DNA from: Alopecurus myosuroides
Lineage: Eukaryota > Streptophyta > Magnoliopsida > Poales > Poaceae
NCBI GenBank assembly: GCA_028641055.1
Contig: CM054062.1
Coordinates: 140,410,682-140,474,681, forward strand
Length of the DNA: 64,000 bases
Direction of reading: 5' to 3'
Shown: positions 59,664 through 64,000 of the stretch, one piece after another
Layout of the letters: each line of letters starts with the position of its first letter
Position numbering within the stretch: position 1 is the stretch's first letter
Made by a program: the position numbers and the translations under genes
Notes under the pieces: generated by a model
What the model was told of the DNA's origin: nothing
The model's input: the letters and a program-made list of their open reading frames with translations, nothing else
Database searches by the model: none

Positions 59664-60429
59664 GTATCACCGACAGAAATGTCGGCAGGAAAAGACAGCG
59701 AAGCCGGCTGATAGTTTTAAAGCCTCGGAGAATACAAGAAAGGTTATCCTAGATCCCAAAGATCCAACAAAGTTTTTCGTAGTGGGAACTGGGATGATTG
59801 ACAAATAGGAAAGCACGCTTATCAAGTTCCTATGTGAGAACTGGGACATTTTCGCCTGGTGTCCTGCTGATATGCCTGGTGTTCCCAGGGAACTTGCTGA
59901 GCACCAACTCAAAGTAATCCCAGGATCAAAACCCGTCAAACAAGGTCTCCGTCGTTTCGATGGAAGAAGACAGAAGGCTATAGACAAGGAAATTATCCGG
60001 CTTTAGCAGCTGATTTTATCCGAGAAGTTATACATACTGATTAGTCAGCAACCCAGTATTAGTCCCGGAGAAAGACAGTATTGTTCTTAGTATGTGTATA
60101 GATTACACCGGCTTGAACAAATTGTGTCCAAAGGATAGTTCGCGTTACCGCGAATCGATCAAATAATAAATGCCACTGCTGGCTCTGAGCTCTTATGCTT
60201 TTTGGATGTTTATTCCGGGTACCATCAAATACGTATGAAGGAGGAAGACCAAATTAAAACTTCCTTCATAACCCCATATGGAACATACTATTACATAACC
60301 ATGCCTTTTGGCTTGAAGAACGCTAGTAACTAGCGTTGCATGCAAAGATGCTTGCATAGTCAAATCGGGAAAAACGTCCATGTTTACGTGGATGATATTG
60401 CCGAAGTTTCCAAGGAAAAGGATACACTC
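59664..60429 (+). pseudogene. Tat-2 reverse transcriptase, N-terminal part
   Basis: Several in-frame stops are present. Recognisable blocks are KPVKQGLRRF, then DVYSGYHQIRMKEEDQ, TSFITPYGTYYY and MPFGLKNAS (fingers and palm), and HVYVDDI with the catalytic YVDD at about 60380-60391. The domain copies element RNA into DNA. It is cut straight after YVDD by the Pack-MULE, whose duplicated target GATACACTC (60421-60429) lies in the reverse transcriptase sequence. Confidence 0.85.
60421..60429. repeat. Pack-MULE target-site duplication, left copy (GATACACTC)
   Basis: Nine bases GATACACTC precede the element and are repeated exactly at 61626-61634. A 9-bp duplication is the usual length for Mutator-like elements. 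Confidence 0.95.
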
Positions 60430-60632
60430 CAGTATTTAGCGTAAAACCACCACTTTACTACACATTGTTCGAAAAACCACCACTTTACGTTTGAATCGCA
60501 AAAAACCACCACCTCAGCGCTAATTTTTTTCAAATCGAACAAATCGTGAATTGATAGCGGATTGAAGTTGGATCTGACCGTGGGACCCACCTGTCAGGAT
60601 GACGTGTCCTTTTAGCCCAATTAAAGAAAATA
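60430..60632 (+). repeat. Pack-MULE left terminal inverted repeat
   Basis: It begins CAGTATTTAGCGTAAAACC and ends near TTTTAGCCCAATTAAAGAAA. AAAACCACCACTTTAC occurs twice in the outer 65 bp and AAAACCACCACCTC once. The right copy begins GAGTATTTAGCATAAAACC when read inward. Confidence 0.92.
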
Positions 60633-60755
60633 AAAAAACAGGAAAAAAAACGAAAAGGAGGACGCAAGCAGCTGCGAGCTCGCCGCCCTTCCCTAGCCGC
60701 CTTCCCCAATCATGTTACCAAGTCACTGCTAACTAAACACACATCAGAGCGCACA

Positions 60756-61200
60756 ATGGCGTTGTCCTCGTCTCCGACGCTGCTTGTCCTGCTGCTTCCA
60801 CTCCTGCTCGCCATGGCGGCGAGGCCCTGCACCGCCGCCGACCCGGTGTCCACGGTTTGCGCCAAGAACGGCACCAGCGCGCAGACGCAGGCCAGCATCG
60901 ACGCGGTACTGGCGGCGCTCGTCCCGCGCGCGTCCGCGGCCTACTACGCCACGGCCACCGCCAGAAGCTCCCCGTCGACCATCTACGGCCTCGCGCAGTG
61001 CCGCGGCGACATCCCAAAGCAGGACTGCGCGCTCTGCGTCGGCGTCGCGGGAAGGAGGTCGCGTCCTTCTGCCGCGGGAGCGCCGATGCGCGGGTCTTCT
61101 ACGACTACTGCCTCCTCCTCTAATCCAACGCCAACTTCATCGGCCTCCCAGACATCGGCTACACGCTCATCCGCCTCAACACCCAGAACGCCACCGGCGT
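60756..61200 (+). pseudogene. Captured DUF26 (Gnk2-like, cysteine-rich secretory) gene fragment
   Basis: The frame opens MALSSSPTLLVLLLPLLLAM, a clear secretion signal. DPVSTVCAKNG and IYGLAQCRGDIPKQDCALCV follow; the second holds the C-X8-C-X2-C pattern that defines DUF26, found in cysteine-rich receptor-like kinases and secreted antifungal proteins such as ginkbilobin. At about 61048 one base is lost, and the DUF26 sequence continues in another frame (GKEVASFCRGSADARVFYDYC), later with a stop near 61121 and NANFIGLPD, YTLIRLNTQNATGVDLA. About 50 bp of 5' UTR-like sequence lies before the ATG, so the captured piece begins upstream of the coding region. Downstream of about 61200 the likeness ends. 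The 261-codon frame to 61541 runs into the inverted repeat and is not a real protein. Confidence 0.8.
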
Positions 61201-61423
61201 CGACCTCGCCGATGACGCCCATCACCCCGGCCTCCTCTTCCTTGTTGTTGTCGGCGGCCACGAGGAGGAGGAGGCGCAAGGTCATCGCTGCGGATGCCAG
61301 CGCCGACACGAGCGAGCTGGCGGCGTGCCGATTCCGGCCGGTGGTGTTCAAGGCCGGGGAGGTCGCGAGCCCACCTGTAGCGAGCGTGTTTGATAAAATG
61401 TTTGGGGGAGAGAGAGACTTGGA
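61201..61423. other. Pack-MULE interior of unknown origin
   Basis: This GC-rich sequence after the DUF26 homology includes a GAGGAGGAGGAGG run. One frame reads ELAACRFRPVVFKAGEVASPP, which is not DUF26 as I know it. It could be more of the same donor gene in decayed form or a second captured fragment. Confidence 0.5.
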
Positions 61424-61625
61424 TTTTTCTTTAATTGGGCTAAAAGGATACGTCATCATGACATGTGGGTCCCACGGTCAGATCCAGCTTCAATCCGCTA
61501 TCAATTCACGATTTGTTCGATTTGAAAAAAATCAGCGCTGAGATGGTGGTTTTTTGCGATTCAAACGTAAAGTGGTGGTTTTTTGAACATTGTGTAGTAA
61601 AGTGGTGGTTTTATGCTAAATACTC
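61424..61625 (-). repeat. Pack-MULE right terminal inverted repeat
   Basis: This is the inverted copy of 60430-60632, ending GCTAAATACTC before the GATACACTC duplication. About ten substitutions separate the two repeats. Confidence 0.92.
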
Positions 61626-61634
61626 GATACACTC

Positions 61635-62310
61635 CTTGAAGATCTACGAGCAACCTTCGAAAATTTGCGCACTTATAAAATGAAGTTGAATCCATTAAAG
61701 TGCGTATTCGGGGTTCCCTCAGGAAACCTTCTAGGTTTTATCGTTTCTCACAGAGGAATAGAAGTAAATCCGAAAAAGATCAAAGCAATCTTGAACATCA
61801 CAAGGCCTACGTGCCTAAAAGATGTCTAAAGACTGGCGGGTTCTGCAGCCGTCGTTAGCAGGTTTATAAGCCGGCTAGGTGAAAAATCTTTGTCATTATG
61901 CAAATTGTTGAAGAAATCCAACAAATTTGAATGCAGAGAAGAGGCGGACAATACAGTAACCCAGTTAAAAGAAACCTTGATGAAAGCTCCGATTTTGGCA
62001 TCCCCAAAAGACTAAGAACCCATGTTACTGTATCTTACAGCAACTAACAGGGTTATTAGTGCAGTGATAATCATGAAAAGACGGAAATATGAAGAAAGTA
62101 TACCAGATCAACATCCGGTGTATTACGTCAGTGAAGTATTCTCCGAGTCGAAACAAAGGTATCCACATTATCAAAAACTGGCATATGGCGTGTTTTTTGC
62201 ATCTCAAAAACTCCGTCATTATTTCCAAGGACAATACATAATAGTGGTAAGCAAAGTACTACTAGGGGATATTATAAACAATGCGGACGCAACAGGCCGA
62301 GTCGCCAAAT
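61635..62310 (+). pseudogene. Tat-2 reverse transcriptase C-terminal part and first RNase H
   Basis: The reverse transcriptase resumes with KMKLNPLKCVFGVPSGNLLG and GIEVNPKKIKAI, the thumb and connection blocks. A stop near 61828 follows. SRLGEKSLSLCKLLKK and PILASPKD lead to the RNase H, with TNRVISAVI, HPVYYVSEVFSESKQRY and KLAYGVFFASQKLRHYF. RNase H removes the RNA strand after copying. In the usual motif the Asp of the first block is replaced, so the domain seems degraded as well as interrupted by stops. Confidence 0.82.
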
Positions 62311-62372
62311 GAGGCATTGAGCTCGTTGCGTTCGACGTTAAGTACCAACCCCGGACGACAATTAAATCCTAG

Positions 62373-63094
62373 GTGTTGGCAGATTTTGTCGATGATTGGA
62401 CAGAAGCAATGGAAAACACACCAATGCAAGAGTCGGAATATTGGATCATGCATTTTGACGGATCGAAAATGAAGGAAGGAGCTGGAGCTGGTGTAGTGCT
62501 TAAATCTCCAAAGGGTGACATAATGGAATATGTATTAAAATACACTTCAACGCCAGCAATAATGTGGCAGAATATGAAGCTTTGTTTCATAGCTTGCATA
62601 TTGCAAAGAAGATAGGCGTCAAGCGTATACTTTGTTATGGTGACTCGGATTGGGTGCAGCATCAGCTAAACCAAACATGGCATGCAAAAAGCCCCATTAT
62701 GGCCAAATATCGGAGAACAGTGGACGAGTTTGCCATTTGCTTCCTAGGATTTGAAGTACTTCACATCAAAAGGGAAGATAATTGGAACGCGGATGCCTTA
62801 TCGAGCATGGGCTCGGAAAGAGTGAAAACCCTACCACCTGGTGTGTTCATCCAACATTTGCATGAACCATTAATCCAAGGCGGAGATGTTGATTATCCGC
62901 TAGTTTCCGAGTCAATTGAAGTTCTGCTTGTTAACCCGGATTGGACAATTCCATACTTAAACTTCTTAGTCGATCAGAAGTTCCCGGATGGAGCATACGA
63001 AGCCTTGCAAAGGCAGATACAACGCCGATGCAAACGATACACGGTAATCAATGGTTGTCTGTATAAATGCAGCACTATCGGAATTTTTCAATGA
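62373..63094 (+). pseudogene. Tat-2 second (archaeal-type) RNase H and integrase linker
   Basis: A second RNase H domain follows the first. WIMHFDGSKMKEGAGAGVVL carries the first catalytic Asp. A one-base loss near 62560 shifts the frame, and AEYEALFHSLHIAK follows with the catalytic Glu. YGDSDWVQHQLN and REDNWNADALSSM match the remaining blocks. Two RNase H domains in one polyprotein mark the Tat lineage; the extra one resembles archaeal and cellular RNase HI. The linker to integrase follows and the frame ends at TGA 63092-63094. Confidence 0.84.
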
Positions 63095-64000
63095 TGTATT
63101 TCGCCAGAAGAAGGACGAGAAATTCTACAGGAAATCTATGTAGGAGATTGCGGACATCATGCTCAGTCAAAAAGCATAGTTAAAAAAGCGTTTCGTGCAG
63201 GGTTTTTCTGGCTTACAGCCAAGGCTGACACGGAGCATATAGTAAATACATGTGCTGGATGTCAGTATTACGCCAGGCATACGAATATGCCAGCTCAAGC
63301 ACTCAAAACTATCCCCATAACATTGCCATTTGCAGTCTGGGGGCTAGATATGATGGGACCATTCAAAACTGCAAGAGGCGGACTTACACATCTACTCGTT
63401 GCACTAGATAAGTATACCAAGTGGGTGGAAACAAAACCCATCAAAAAACTTGACGGTGTGACTGCCAGAAATTTCGTCATTGACATGGTCATGCGATACG
63501 ACATTCCACACAGCATAATCACACATAACAGGACACATTTCTCTATTGGAGAGTTGGCAAAATATTGCCGACAAACGGGAATTCGCCTAGATCTTGCATC
63601 TATGGCACACCCACAATCCAATGGACGGGTTGAACGGATGAATAGTTCAATCCTGCAAGGAATACGCCCAAGACTCGAATCTCCTCTTCATAGAGCAGCT
63701 GGAGCATGGGTAGAAGAATTACCTTTTGTGCTTTGGAGTATTCGAATGACGCCAAATAGATCAACAGGGCAAACGCCGTTTTTCCTGGTTTATGGTGCAG
63801 AAGCAATGCTTCCCAATGACATGATCCATGATAGCCCAAGCGTGCTGGCGTACGATAACTCAGATGCCGAAAACGCACGATAGGATGCCGTTGATCTCTT
63901 AGAAGAAGAACGAGATCTTGTGCTACAAAGATCCGCCATTTATCAGCAAGGACTGCGATGTTATCATAGTCGGAAAATCAAACTTCGTTCTTTTAAAGAA
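63095..64000 (+). pseudogene. Tat-2 integrase (catalytic Asp replaced)
   Basis: The frame is the same as the end of the previous open stretch, so only the TGA at 63092-63094 separates them. The zinc-binding part shows GDCGHH and NTCAGCQ. The catalytic core begins ITLPFAVWGLDMMGPF, with the first Asp at 63347-63349. The second Asp should lie in the IITDNG motif but the codon at 63524-63526 is CAT (His), giving IITHNR. The Glu is present in SNGRVERMN at 63632-63634. Later blocks are PNRSTGQTPFFLVYGAEAMLP. A TAG at 63881-63883 interrupts the C-terminal part, which continues to the window edge. The enzyme would join element DNA to the chromosome; the His replacement should abolish that. Confidence 0.88.

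Larger units (their letters stand above)
60430..61625. mobile_element. Pack-MULE carrying a DUF26 gene fragment
   Basis: This 1196-bp DNA transposon has terminal inverted repeats of about 200 bp (60430-60632 and 61424-61625) that are about 95 percent identical by eye. Long inverted repeats and a 9-bp duplication place it with Mutator-like elements. There is no transposase; the interior is GC-rich and contains part of a host gene. Each end has three AAACCACCA words spaced over about 65 bp. It inserted into the reverse transcriptase of Tat-2. Confidence 0.93.
42993..64000 (+). mobile_element. Tat-2: Tat-lineage Ty3/gypsy element, 5' LTR to integrase, runs off the window
   Basis: It has a 547-bp LTR, a GGCGCC primer site, and gag, protease, reverse transcriptase, RNase H, a second RNase H, and integrase in that order. 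The second RNase H is a hallmark of the Tat lineage. The preceding bases ATATT (42988-42992) are the left half of the expected TSD. Without LARD-C and the Pack-MULE about 7.2 kb of it is visible. All coding domains carry stops or frameshifts, so it is dead. Two later insertions split it. Confidence 0.9.

Noticed and set aside
60784..61215. Long overlapping frames on both strands inside the Pack-MULE (60784-61215, 60983-61459)
   Set aside because: They are shadows of GC-rich codons in the DUF26 fragment; only the frame with the signal peptide and Cys motif makes sense.

Overview
The window is repeat DNA from a large plant genome, almost certainly a grass and probably Pooideae. The evidence is Athila-type LTRs beginning TGATACGTC, Tat-type LTRs followed by a GGCGCC primer-binding site, long AT-rich LTRs beginning TGTAACATCCC or TGTCACATCCC, and a GC-rich DUF26 gene fragment typical of grasses. 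I cannot name the species. No intact cellular gene is visible. Nearly every base belongs to a nest of transposable elements whose order can be read from target-site duplications (TSDs).

Nest 1 (1-31427). The outermost layer is the 3' end of a Tat-lineage Ty3/gypsy element (30006-31427: a 3' region with an antisense gene-like unit, then a 530-bp LTR). A LINE sits in it (1-2494 and 28788-30005). The LINE ORF2 is split by a large non-autonomous LTR element on the minus strand, here called LARD-A (2495-28782, about 6.1-kb LTRs, TSD GACTC). LARD-A is split in turn by LARD-B (11980-22522, two 4750-bp LTRs around only 1043 bp, TSD CACTG).

Nest 2 (31551-64000). An Athila-type element on the minus strand (LTR 31551-39834, internal part 39835-42992) carries a second, plus-strand Athila-type element inside its LTR (32769-39424, TSD CGCCT). 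Its internal part is broken by a Tat-lineage element (Tat-2, 42993 to beyond the window). Tat-2 has gag, protease, reverse transcriptase, two RNase H domains and integrase, all decayed. Its gag is split by LARD-C (45679-58255, TSD GCTAC), an unusual three-LTR tandem. Its reverse transcriptase is split by a Pack-MULE (60430-61625, TSD GATACACTC) carrying a DUF26 gene fragment.

The most interesting signals are shared by LARD-A, -B and -C. All three use the same initiator-tRNA primer site. All three keep, next to the polypurine tract, a short coding tail that looks like the C-terminus of a Del/Tekay chromovirus polyprotein. All three carry a conserved LTR block in which palindromes are kept although their sequences differ. 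LARD-A and LARD-B also have decayed arrays of about 156-160 bp, and LARD-B has two tRNA-like segments in each LTR. They look like a group of non-autonomous elements mobilised by chromovirus relatives. TSDs, LTR borders and motifs were read directly; family names come from remembered family features, and no database search was possible.
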